Positions 17,494 through 26,073 of a stretch of 64,000 bases of DNA are shown here, in pieces (within the stretch, counting starts at the first letter, position 1; the number at the start of each line of letters is the position of its first letter). The stretch is from contig OZ243941.1 in the NCBI GenBank assembly GCA_965214205.1, positions 1,984,001-2,048,000 on the forward strand, read 5' to 3'. Source of the stretch: G963663315 sp965214205 (GTDB lineage Bacteria > Pseudomonadota > Gammaproteobacteria > Arenicellales > Poriferihabitantaceae). The position numbers and the translations under genes were made by a program. The notes under the pieces are model-generated. The model was not told the origin of the DNA. It made no database searches and saw only the letters and a program-made list of their open reading frames with translations.

Positions 17494-18482
17494 ACCGCTA
17501 CGAGCATTATCTTGTCGTTTGTATACGACGCTTTCAACTCTTGAATCTTCGATTCAACAGCCTCTATTGCGTTCGCGTCGAAGGCTTCTACAAGGTGATG
17601 ATCAATTATGTCCTTGTGAATCGGCACTGAAAACATATTCTGAAGACCCGAGAACTGTCCGGGAAAAAGTTTACCCAGCACTCCAAGATATACATCTCTC
17701 GCCAATGATCTCGTTCTTTCTGTGAAAAGGAATAGATATCTAACGTCATCTTCCATCGGGCGATACGGGCCATTCGCCTTGATACCCATGAACTGAGATT
17801 TGGCTTTACTTCCCTTGCCAACCAGATAGGTTTTTACATCGAGATGTTTCGCAGGAAGGCTTTCGAATTCTGTTTCAATCTCAAGAGGTGAAGAGGACAT
17901 CAACGGTGCAAGTACATCACATGAGAATGATTCGATTACTGATTTCTTGTCTTTGTAGAAATAAATATTCGGCTTGCCTGAATTGTCCAACGACAAGCTG
18001 CGAATTTGCGTTTGTCTATTGAACGGCTCTCCTTCGTTGAGAGAGTACTTGTGCTCCAAAAGGAATCCGAACAGCTCTTTCTCTTTCAAGTAATAGGGCT
18101 TGACGACGATCTCCGTTGCGCCATCTTCGTACCTTTCTGTGACGAACCGAACTTCTTTCAGGGGTATCGCTTTTTTTGGTGTGTAATATTCTATCTCCGC
18201 TTCAGTCGACCCCACAATATGGTCAAGCAAATCCGAGTAAATCAGATGGACGGTTAAAACAGAATTCTTGCTGAACCGATAGCTGTACGACTCATAGTTT
18301 TCTTTCTCGGATTTTGAAACATCAAATAGTCGCCACTCGTCACCGCCCTCATGCGCAGGAAGATTTACACGAAAATCGCCGTCCGCTTTGGGTAGGGAAC
18401 TATCTTCAACAAGCTTCCGGTAGATCGTCACACTGCGATCTTGCCTTTTAAGCGGAACGAAATTGAGATTGATATCAGACAT
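17409..18482 (-). pseudogene. Truncated Argonaute-like protein (N/L1, L2 and start of MID; PIWI missing)
   Basis: I assign this by motif pattern. Residues 1-210 resemble the N/L1 part of prokaryotic Argonautes (LLEHKYSLNEGEPFNRQTQ, SLSLDNSGKPNIYFY). Residues 218-240 carry the L2-like YLVGKGSKAKSQFMGI followed by NGPY. From ~247 a MID-like domain starts, with YLFLFTERTRSLARDVYLG and FSGLQNMFSVP. At about residue 330, after DKIMLVAV, the similarity stops. The frame then runs into low-meaning sequence where a SIR2 C terminus begins in another frame. The region before L2 (~240 residues) is too short for a full PAZ domain. The ATG overlaps the hsdS stop by 8 nt (ATGTCTGA), with GAGGAA at correct spacing. 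With no PIWI domain it cannot be a complete Argonaute. Confidence 0.6.
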
Positions 18483-19818
18483 GCTCATTTCCTCTGCCAG
18501 CCGCAATTGGTATGGAATTACTAAAAGTCTCCCAAGATAAAGTTCCTATTAGTGTTGATGTCCTGCGACTATTCTCAACAATTTCCGTTGAAAGTGCTTT
18601 ACAAATATCCAACTGGCTCTCTAGCTTGCTTACAATCTCATCTTGGTCAATTCGTGGAGGCAAAGGAATCAGTGCGTTTGCCACAATCCCTTGATTGATT
18701 TTTGGCATGCTCTTCTGCGCTCCGGTTGCATTAGAGCGGAAGTACTTACGAGAGAATGGGCTTGTAAGAACGTAATGCAGGTACTTGAGAGACAGTTGCT
18801 TTGCAAATCTCAACTTCATCATTAGATCGGGGTAAATAAATTCGTAATCTTCACCCGTGTATATGGCGGACACCCCCACGTGCTCTAACGAGTTACTTCT
18901 TTGTATAAGGATGTCACCCCTTTCCAACCACAAGTGAGAGTCTTCAGGAATATCCTCATCTATATACTTGATCTGAGAACAATCAAAACTTCCACTCGTA
19001 GTCGCTCCTAACTTCAGTGTTTTCGTTTGCGTTTCAAAGTCTACTGTCTTCGGCGAGTATCCGTTTCTAGGATTTTCATACAGTAACTCACCTAATCGGC
19101 ACCATTTCCAACTCTTCGGCAATTCAAACGGTTTTTCTTCATCACTGATAGCTAGTAGAGGCTTTTGCTTTTTCATTTTCTTAACTTTTATCAAGTCGGC
19201 TTTTTCAGCAGCGATGTCTTCCAGCAGTTTGCTGACAGGCTCTACTTTTTGGCTGGTAGCGCGCCAGTCTGTTGTGAGTTTGCCTTCGATGGCCTCCTGC
19301 AATATTTGTTGGCGAAGTTCTTTTAGCAATCCCCGCTGATGAACTAGCTCGCAGTCAAGTAAATCCTTAATTCTTAGAGTGCTCTTGAGCTTTCCAATCC
19401 AGAATTCTTGTTGATCGATATCGAGATATGGAATTTTATACTTCTTGAAATTCTTCTGATTTATAGACTCTTTCGAAGTACCTGACTTCGTTGCTGAAAC
19501 CAAGACTGGCCTCAGGGAGTTGAATACAAAGTGATAGAAACTAAGATTCAGGGGGTACTTGTTGTCGTCCTTTGGCGTAAGGATAAAACACAGATCACTA
19601 CTCGTGAATTTTCCATCCACATAATGCGTGCGCCCGAGTGATCCCGAAGCGGATCCGGCAAAAACAAGCGCTTCACATTCATGGGAATACTCAGTATGAG
19701 TCTTCCATTCTTCTGCCGCTGTAATGAAATCGAACTCACCAGCCAAGCACTTAGTACTTTGCAGGCTTCCTTTTTCAAGATCAAAAAGCGTACCGATGGG
19801 CAACATCATGTTTGACAT
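18475..19818 (-). CDS. hsdS: Type I restriction-modification specificity subunit HsdS
   Basis: HsdS binds the bipartite target sequence and holds HsdM and HsdR together. It has 447 residues. Two target-recognition domains are visible, at about residues 1-150 and 235-395, each followed by a helical conserved spacer. The central spacer is LLDCELVHQRGLLKELRQQILQ split by a helix break. The second ends IPLPPRIDQDEIVSKLES, the usual TRD-to-helix boundary. The ATG shares one base with the hsdM stop (TGATG). A TTG 3 nt upstream is less likely. The gene overlaps the Argonaute-like start by 8 nt. Base composition is AT-richer than the chromosome around the island. The recognised sequence cannot be predicted. 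Confidence 0.92.
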   Translation of the reverse strand: MSNMMLPIGTLFDLEKGSLQSTKCLAGEFDFITAAEEWKTHTEYSHECEALVFAGSASGSLGRTHYVDGKFTSSDLCFILTPKDDNKYPLNLSFYHFVFNSLRPVLVSATKSGTSKESINQKNFKKYKIPYLDIDQQEFWIGKLKSTLRIKDLLDCELVHQRGLLKELRQQILQEAIEGKLTTDWRATSQKVEPVSKLLEDIAAEKADLIKVKKMKKQKPLLAISDEEKPFELPKSWKWCRLGELLYENPRNGYSPKTVDFETQTKTLKLGATTSGSFDCSQIKYIDEDIPEDSHLWLERGDILIQRSNSLEHVGVSAIYTGEDYEFIYPDLMMKLRFAKQLSLKYLHYVLTSPFSRKYFRSNATGAQKSMPKINQGIVANALIPLPPRIDQDEIVSKLESQLDICKALSTEIVENSRRTSTLIGTLSWETFSNSIPIAAGRGNEHV

Positions 19819-21240
19819 CAACCCAACTCCTTTCGCAATTTCCCAAGCAATTCATCGCCTTTCAAAAATGACTGGTGCAGCATATCGAGCAATTCTGCGC
19901 TGCTGTGCTGTTGCTCTTCTTCAGGCTGGTGAGGATTCTTAAGATCGAGGTTGTAACCACTGGCTTTGATCGTTTCAAAGTCTACCTGCCATGCTGCTTC
20001 GCTCTCTTCTCTGTTAACCCACCAATGTTTCAATCCATCGAACTCTACACCCTGAATAGGTTTTGTCTTTGAGTATGCCTTGTATCCTTCAGGCAGCTTG
20101 TGCTGGTAATACCAAATCGTCTTTGTCTGCTCACCCTTGCTGAAAAAAAGCAAGTTAGTCGCTACCGCCGCATAGGGCTGAAATACCGAGTTGGGTAAGC
20201 GCACAATCGTGTGTAAGTTGCAATCTTCAAGTAGTTTTTCGAATACATTGTTTTACACCATCACCCGTAAGCGACCCATCCGGCAAAACAATGGCTGCAC
20301 GAGCACCCTTTTTGAGTAGATGAATCATCAAGATCAGAAATAGGTCTGCCGATTCCTTCGTCCGATAAGTCAGCGGGAAGTTATTTTCGTTGTTGTTGGA
20401 AACAACTCCGCCGAACGGTGGGTTTGCCAAAATAACATCTACACGATCTTTCCGTGTGTATTCGGTTAAGGGTCGCTCCAGTGAATCACCATAGCGGATC
20501 GAGGGAGTGGTTATGTCATGTAATATGAGGTTGGTATTTGCGAGCAAGTATGGAAGTGGTTTGTATTCCCAGCCTCTAACATTCTTGCCGATAGCCTTAC
20601 GCTCGGCGACGTTCTTTGCCGTCTGCTTAAGGTGCTCGATAGTTGCGGTCAAAAAACCGCCCGTACCACACGATGGATCAAGTATTGTTTCCCCATGTTG
20701 CGGATCGACTAATTCAGTCATCAACTCTGTCAAAGCACGCGGCGTATAAAATTCCCCTAACGTCCCCGCGCTTTGCAGTTCACTCAGGAATGTTTCATAT
20801 ATCTGCCCAAAAACGTGCTTGTCTTTACTATTATTGAAGTCGACCTCATTGAGCTTGTTGATAACCTGCCGAAGATGGATGCCAGACTTCATGTAGTTAT
20901 AGTTATTGTCGAAGACTTCATGCACCAAGAAAGCGCGTTTATTTCCGGTTGAGAGGTCGATATTCGATAGGGTTGGGAATAGCTTACGATCTACAAAATG
21001 CAGCAGTTCGTCCCCTGTCATTCCCTCATCATCACCTGCCCACTCATCCCAATGAAGCCCCTGAGGTATTGGCGAGGTGTAATCGTCATCCAGCAATTCC
21101 AGCTCTTTGTCCTTATCACTGAAAATCTTGAGGAATAGCATCCAGCCCAACTGGAGAATGCGCAGCTCGTCACTTCCAGTCCCCGTATCCTGCCACATGA
21201 TTTTTCGCACTGATTTGACTATTCCTGGAATATTGCTCAT
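19818..21240 (-). pseudogene. hsdM: Type I DNA methyltransferase HsdM, split by a frameshift
   Basis: The N-terminal frame (337 residues to 20227) has the HsdM helical domain, the AdoMet-binding DPSCGTGGF at residues 188-196, and the catalytic NPPF at 273-276 within ILANPPFGG. It continues to LPDGSLTGDGVK and then derails into CIRKTT-stop. In the next frame the family sequence resumes as VFEKLLEDCNLHTIVRLPN and runs to KELG at 19818. The shift lies at about 20246-20256 near an AAAAC run. It is equivalent to one extra base or two missing bases; the expected GVKxxxxEKLLE spacing favours two missing. Everything else looks intact, so a sequencing error or a recent mutation are both possible. It starts 3 nt after the DUF262 fusion gene. 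Confidence 0.9.
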
Positions 21241-21243
21241 GCG

Positions 21244-23367
21244 TCAGGCTCCCCAATGCTCTTTTTCGTAGGCGCTTTGATCTTCACGGCTCAATGGCTG
21301 CGATGAACAGCCTGTTCGGACGAAGAAGCCTTCTTCGCCTTCGAAGGTTACGAATACCGGCTTACCGCTCTTGGCAACACGAATGCGGCATATTTGAACA
21401 TCGTCATAAACAGGAAAAGTCACCTTTATGTGTGTGCTGTAGCCTCCGCCGATGTATTTCTTGATGATTTCAACAAGATGCAGCTCAAACCCATCAATGT
21501 TCTTCTTGCTAAGCGTCTCAATGTCATCCGTGAGACCGAGAGCATTCTGTTCATCGTCAATACCGATAAACAAATCTCCGCCTTCACTGTTAAGGAATGC
21601 AGCAATCGTTTTTGCTATAACGTATTCGAGCTTTTTGTTTACGGATTCCGTCCGCAAGTCATAACGAAGCGTGGATTTGAATTCGACCCTGTCACTTTCA
21701 CCAGCCGTTACTAATTCCTGAACCTCTTCGTTGGCAGGCTCCTTGTGGCTGAGCTCGATACGCACTTTCAATTCGTCGAAGATAAGCTTAGCGCGCGCCT
21801 TCAGGAACGTGTCGTAGTCATCACTCTCAATACCAAAGCCATTGATATCAATGAAATGAGAATTTAACGCCTTATTGATAGCGGAGTTTTCATCACTGAA
21901 ATCACCGATATAGCTGGAAGGTGGTCTCGCCCGAATAGCGCGTTTGTTCAGGCGGTCACCGACAAAAGTGATGTTGACGAGGCTATTGCTGTTTGCAACT
22001 TCTTTGTTTTCAAGATACTTCTTTGGAAAGAAGTGGTGGTAGTTTTTGCTGCTGGCGATTTTTAACCACGAATTGTCAAGAATGACCCTCCCGTTATCCT
22101 GGAAATCCTTTGGCTCCTGATATGCCAAAAGGCAAAGAACTGCTTTGCAGTAGCTGTTTCCCGCACTGAAATTGGTCTCAATGAGCGCTTTAGGTGAATC
22201 AAGGTCAACCTTAATGTCACTATAGTCGGGACGCTGGTTCTTTAATATCAGGTCAATTCGTTTGATATCCTGCGCTAACCGAGACTCCGTTGAGCTTGAA
22301 TAGCGATACGATAGCGACATCCTCCAGAAATATTCTTCCAAATACTTCCGTTGGTCGGACTCCGGCTTTTCCTTGTTCAGGAAAAAGAAGTAAGCAAAAG
22401 GCACCAAAAGCGAGTCATACGGAAGAAGCTGCGAGACGGGAATTCGATATGTCGTGCGAAAATAGTCAATACTGTCTTTGAGGGCGGAGATAGCATCTTC
22501 CCATTTGTCAATAATCGCCTGCTTGTCGAGTGCCAAAATTGTCTTGCGCTTACATTCTTTGGTTCGACTCAGCACCAGAGAAAGCAAACTCAGAATTACC
22601 GTGCTGTATACGCCCTCATACTTAATCGCCTCCAGCTCCTTTATGAAGGCTTCCCATTTTGCCTGCATGTCGAACTTCTGCTCTTCGTCATAAGTCTTCG
22701 CAGACATAATCTCAAAGAGCGTTAGCGTCTGGCCGCCCGTATTGATGCGCGTAAATACTTCAATTGCAGAATCAATGTCCTCTTTAAGTAGGACAACAGT
22801 CGAAAACGTATAGGTCTTAAAAGCGGTGGAATATGCGTCTATCAACTCCAATTCGTCTCCACTGAATTCTTCGGAAAGTTCTCTTGCCTTGCTGTAACTG
22901 AAGTTCAAGACATCAGACAAAGAGATATACTTCTCTCCGCTCGGTTTGGCTGTAATGACTTGATCGTCATTTTCACCAAGGTTCTTGTCGAGGTTCACGA
23001 CAATACCGCTATAGTCCGTTATTTTCTTTTCGCCTGTCTTTTGAATCTGTGCACCGCGGTAAGCGGCAAATAGTGACGTTATTCGCTGCTGGCCATCGAG
23101 GACATATTGAACCTTTGTTCCTTCCGGCGTTTCCGGTATCTCAAGATTTCCAACATTCTTGATATCATTAATACGCTCATCGGTCTGCCAAAGAATGAAT
23201 GTGCCAATCGGATAGCCCTTCAAAATACTATCTAACAGCTTGGCCGTCTTATCGATACTCCAAACGAACTCGCGCTGAAACTTCGGAATTTTGATTATTC
23301 CTTTCTGTATCTCATTAATGAGATCAGAGTATTTCTTCGAGTCCGGCTTGGGCTGTTCAAAATTCAT
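21244..23367 (-). CDS. DUF262 / HNH / AlbA_2 (Schlafen-like) fusion protein in the hsd operon
   Basis: The 707-residue protein appears to have three parts. Residues ~10-260 are a DUF262 (ParB/GmrS-like) domain with FQREFVWSIDKTAKLLDS and the hallmark LDGQQRITS at 90-98. A DUF1524-like HNH motif, NYHHFFPKKYL, lies at 442-452. Residues ~557-700 form an AlbA_2/Schlafen-type domain with ESDRVEFKSTLRYD and FLNSEGGDLFIGIDDE. DUF262 plus DUF1524 proteins include GmrSD, a type IV restriction enzyme that cuts modified DNA; AlbA_2 domains often bind nucleic acid. The gene lies 14 nt after hsdR and 3 nt before hsdM. A role as an extra nuclease or a regulator of the restriction complex is an inference. 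Confidence 0.8.
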   Translation of the reverse strand: MNFEQPKPDSKKYSDLINEIQKGIIKIPKFQREFVWSIDKTAKLLDSILKGYPIGTFILWQTDERINDIKNVGNLEIPETPEGTKVQYVLDGQQRITSLFAAYRGAQIQKTGEKKITDYSGIVVNLDKNLGENDDQVITAKPSGEKYISLSDVLNFSYSKARELSEEFSGDELELIDAYSTAFKTYTFSTVVLLKEDIDSAIEVFTRINTGGQTLTLFEIMSAKTYDEEQKFDMQAKWEAFIKELEAIKYEGVYSTVILSLLSLVLSRTKECKRKTILALDKQAIIDKWEDAISALKDSIDYFRTTYRIPVSQLLPYDSLLVPFAYFFFLNKEKPESDQRKYLEEYFWRMSLSYRYSSSTESRLAQDIKRIDLILKNQRPDYSDIKVDLDSPKALIETNFSAGNSYCKAVLCLLAYQEPKDFQDNGRVILDNSWLKIASSKNYHHFFPKKYLENKEVANSNSLVNITFVGDRLNKRAIRARPPSSYIGDFSDENSAINKALNSHFIDINGFGIESDDYDTFLKARAKLIFDELKVRIELSHKEPANEEVQELVTAGESDRVEFKSTLRYDLRTESVNKKLEYVIAKTIAAFLNSEGGDLFIGIDDEQNALGLTDDIETLSKKNIDGFELHLVEIIKKYIGGGYSTHIKVTFPVYDDVQICRIRVAKSGKPVFVTFEGEEGFFVRTGCSSQPLSREDQSAYEKEHWGA

Positions 23368-23381
23368 TCAATGTTTCCTGT

Positions 23382-25769
23382 TCATGCAGCGTTGTAGATT
23401 GCCTGCTCAAGATTGGTTACGGCCATCCTGTATTGATTCTTGCCGCCGAATAAACTGACAATTTCTATCGGGGTGCCAATTTCATCAAATGGATTCACCG
23501 TCAGTATCTTGATGTCTTCGATATTCTCGATACCTTCATCAGCGTACTTATCCAATAACGCTTCAAGCACTTGTCTGGCCTGCTCACCGTACTTTGTGAA
23601 ATAGTCACGCTTCTTCACGTTGTTCGCTCTCTCGGCTCTCGTGAGCGGTGGCTGGTCAAAAGCAGTATGACAGATCAAATCAAAGATATCCATTTCCTTA
23701 CTGATTGTCTCTTTTAGATTTTCAAAGACGAGCCCCTGCTCGGTTAGCTCGTCGATGATGGCTTGCTTTCTCTCTGCTGAATGCCACTTATTCAGGAAGT
23801 CGTCCAAAGACGCAAAATGTTCTCTGACTTTTTGTCTGGTGTAATCTCTCAGGCTTCCAGTGATTAGTTTGCCATTACCATTCAGGTACTGAACGCGCTC
23901 GTTGAGAATGGCGACATTGATGCCATTTACGTAGTATTTAGGTCTCGGCTCGCCGATGCTCTCTCCGCCCGCGGTTATCTCCGGCTCCTGTGGTATTGGA
24001 TCGAAAATTACGGCATCACCATCTTCATCAACCACGTCTTCAGCTTCTTCGATCTCTTCTTCGTATGTGTCGAACTCATCAGATTCTTCGAGTTCTTTGA
24101 TCCGTACGGGATCACCATCAAAATCAGTATCAGCGAATAGATCGGTAACATTGCGGAAGTCCATAATCGTGAAAAATTTCTTGCCATATTCTTCATTTAT
24201 GCGGGTTCCACGACCGATAATTTGTTTGAATTCGGTCATTGAACCGATGTTGCTATCCAGGACGATCAACTTGCAAGTCTGTGCATCGACTCCGGTGGTC
24301 ATCAGCTTGGAGGTCGTTGCGATAACAGGATAGTCTTCTTCCGGGTTGATGAAGTTATCCAACTCACGCTTGCCTTCTTGATTATCCCCAGTAATCTGCA
24401 TGACATACTTGCTATTGCTAGCCATGAGGTCGCTGTTTGCATTCGCGATTGCGGAGCGCATTCTTTGTGCATGGTCAATATCAGCACAGAAAATAATCGT
24501 TTTGTCGGAGCGGTTGGTCTTCTTCAAGAACTCCGTCACCTTGTCAGCGACCGTTTGTGTACGCTCATCTATGACGAGATTTTTGTCGAAGTCTTTTCGG
24601 TTGTAGATACGATCCTCGACCACAAGCCCCTGCTTGTCTGTCTTCCCTAACTCTGGCCTCCAGCCCTCCAGATCAACATTCAATCCGACCCGAAGCACTT
24701 TGTAGGGAGCAAGGAAACCGTCTTGTATTCCCTGCTTGAGGGAGTACGTATATAGCGGCTCGCCAAAATACCCGGTACTGGAAACCGTTTCTGTTTCTCT
24801 GGGTGTGGCAGTAAGGCCAATATGCGTCGCACTATTGAAGTAGTTCAAGATTTCGCGCCAAGCGCTGTCTTCCACCGCGCTGCCCCGGTGGCACTCGTCA
24901 ATAATAATCATGTCAAAAAATTCTGGACTGAATTCCCGATAGGCATCTTTGTCTTCGTTGTAGTCCGTGAGACCTTGATAAAGCGCCAGATAAATCTCGT
25001 AGGACTTGTCTATTTGTTTATGCTTTACGACCGTCATTTTGTTCTTGAAATGACGGAAGTCACCGCGCCTGGTTTGGTCAATGAGAGCATTTCTATCAGC
25101 AAGGAACAGAATTCGCTTTTTTGTTCCGCTCTTCCACAGACGATGGATAACCTGGAATGCCGTGTAGGTCTTTCCAGTACCCGTCGCCATGGTCAGTAAA
25201 ATTCGAGACTGACCTTTGGCAATTGCTTCAACGGTTCTGTTGACAGCAATTTGCTGGTAGTAACGCGGGGTTCTCCCCGAACCATCGAAAAAGTAGTCTT
25301 GGGCACTAATTCTTTCTTGTTCTTCTGTTTGAATGCCTTTGTATTTTTTATAGCGTTGCCAGAGTTCCTGTGGTGATGGGAAGTTGTCGAGCGCTAACTC
25401 CCTTTCGATGTTTCCGTCACTACATGTTCGGTCATGCTCGTAGAAAGCATCGCCATTGCTGCTGTAAACAGTTGGGATGTCAAGAATTCTAGCGTAATTC
25501 AGCCCTTGTTGAATTCCAGCATTGATGGAGTGTTTGTTGTCTTTGGCTTCAATGATTGCAATAGGAATATTGGGCTTATAATAGAGAATGTAGTCCGCTC
25601 GTTTCCTCTTGCCTCTGGTAGTCAAATTGCCCTTTACGTAGATTCTTCCATCCGTAAATGACACTTCTTCGCGGATTTGCGTCTGCATATCCCAGCCCGC
25701 TTTCTCCAGAGCCGGACTAATGAATTTCGAGCAAATATCGCGTTCTGATAAGCTTTTCTTTGAGGTCAT
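23382..25769 (-). CDS. hsdR: Type I restriction endonuclease subunit HsdR
   Basis: HsdR is the ATP-driven DNA translocase and nuclease of the type I complex. It has 795 residues, similar to EcoEI-type R subunits. The N-terminal nuclease core has Asp59 (RADYILYY) and the E74-A-K76 motif (IAIIEAKDN). The helicase has Walker A MATGTGKT at 194-201, the DEAD-like box IIIDECHRGSA, motif III GLTATP, and motif VI QIIGRGTRINEEYG. An acidic stretch at ~575-600 (EEEIEEAEDVVDEDGD) precedes an EcoEI_R_C-like C terminus. It is the first gene of the minus-strand defence operon. The start MTSKKSLSERD lacks a strong ribosome site. It appears intact, though its partner HsdM is broken as read. Confidence 0.95.
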   Translation of the reverse strand: MTSKKSLSERDICSKFISPALEKAGWDMQTQIREEVSFTDGRIYVKGNLTTRGKRKRADYILYYKPNIPIAIIEAKDNKHSINAGIQQGLNYARILDIPTVYSSNGDAFYEHDRTCSDGNIERELALDNFPSPQELWQRYKKYKGIQTEEQERISAQDYFFDGSGRTPRYYQQIAVNRTVEAIAKGQSRILLTMATGTGKTYTAFQVIHRLWKSGTKKRILFLADRNALIDQTRRGDFRHFKNKMTVVKHKQIDKSYEIYLALYQGLTDYNEDKDAYREFSPEFFDMIIIDECHRGSAVEDSAWREILNYFNSATHIGLTATPRETETVSSTGYFGEPLYTYSLKQGIQDGFLAPYKVLRVGLNVDLEGWRPELGKTDKQGLVVEDRIYNRKDFDKNLVIDERTQTVADKVTEFLKKTNRSDKTIIFCADIDHAQRMRSAIANANSDLMASNSKYVMQITGDNQEGKRELDNFINPEEDYPVIATTSKLMTTGVDAQTCKLIVLDSNIGSMTEFKQIIGRGTRINEEYGKKFFTIMDFRNVTDLFADTDFDGDPVRIKELEESDEFDTYEEEIEEAEDVVDEDGDAVIFDPIPQEPEITAGGESIGEPRPKYYVNGINVAILNERVQYLNGNGKLITGSLRDYTRQKVREHFASLDDFLNKWHSAERKQAIIDELTEQGLVFENLKETISKEMDIFDLICHTAFDQPPLTRAERANNVKKRDYFTKYGEQARQVLEALLDKYADEGIENIEDIKILTVNPFDEIGTPIEIVSLFGGKNQYRMAVTNLEQAIYNAA

Positions 25770-25826
25770 CCGCTAGCTCGCTTTATTTCTGTTTACGCAA
25801 CACATCCCGTCACTTTACTATCATTC

Positions 25827-25850
25827 GTTTAAGGAATCGTTTAAGGAATC
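25827..25850. repeat. Two perfect tandem copies of a 12-bp sequence upstream of hsdR
   Basis: The unit GTTTAAGGAATC occurs twice head to tail without a spacer, 58 bp before the hsdR start, in the AT-rich divergent region. A regulator-binding site is possible from position and exact repetition. No candidate regulator is identified. Confidence 0.7.
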
Positions 25851-25873
25851 TCTGATTAATTTACTCTCTATTG

Positions 25874-25879
25874 TATAAT
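25874..25879 (+). promoter_or_regulatory. Candidate -10 box (TATAAT) facing the AbiE genes
   Basis: A perfect TATAAT lies in the divergent space between hsdR and abiEi. No good -35 hexamer is seen at 16-18 bp (nearest TCTGAT). It would read into a 34-codon open frame and then abiEi. The complementary strand also contains TACAAT, so a role for hsdR is equally possible. Confidence 0.35.
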
Positions 25880-25912
25880 GATTTTTAATTCTTTAATGGC
25901 GGGAGATTTCTT

Positions 25913-26017
25913 ATGATTCGCCGGAGTACATTTTCCGCGATTAGGTTTGGTAAATACAGTAAGAAAACGCGCAAGGGCAACCCACGGCACTTTGGCATGA
26001 AGGTCCTATTGGCGTAG
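25913..26017 (+). CDS. Possible 34-residue basic peptide between the two defence modules
   Basis: This is a short open frame, ATG to TAG, encoding MIRRSTFSAIRFGKYSKKTR and 14 more residues; the peptide is strongly basic. GGGAG lies 6-7 nt before the ATG, and a TATAAT box lies 34 nt further upstream. I recognise no family. It fills much of the ~300-bp gap between hsdR and abiEi; apart from it, the tandem 12-mers and the -10 box, I see nothing there. It may be a real small gene or leader peptide, or chance. Confidence 0.25.
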   Translation: MIRRSTFSAIRFGKYSKKTRKGNPRHFGMKVLLA

Positions 26018-26073
26018 ACAAACCTGTAATATTCAGATTTTCCTTAAATTTATTTTGATTTTGTGTTAGTTTC

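Noticed and set aside
20246..20256. Phase-variable switch in hsdM
   Set aside because: The only run is four A residues, too short for typical slippage control; a simple mutation or read error is more likely.
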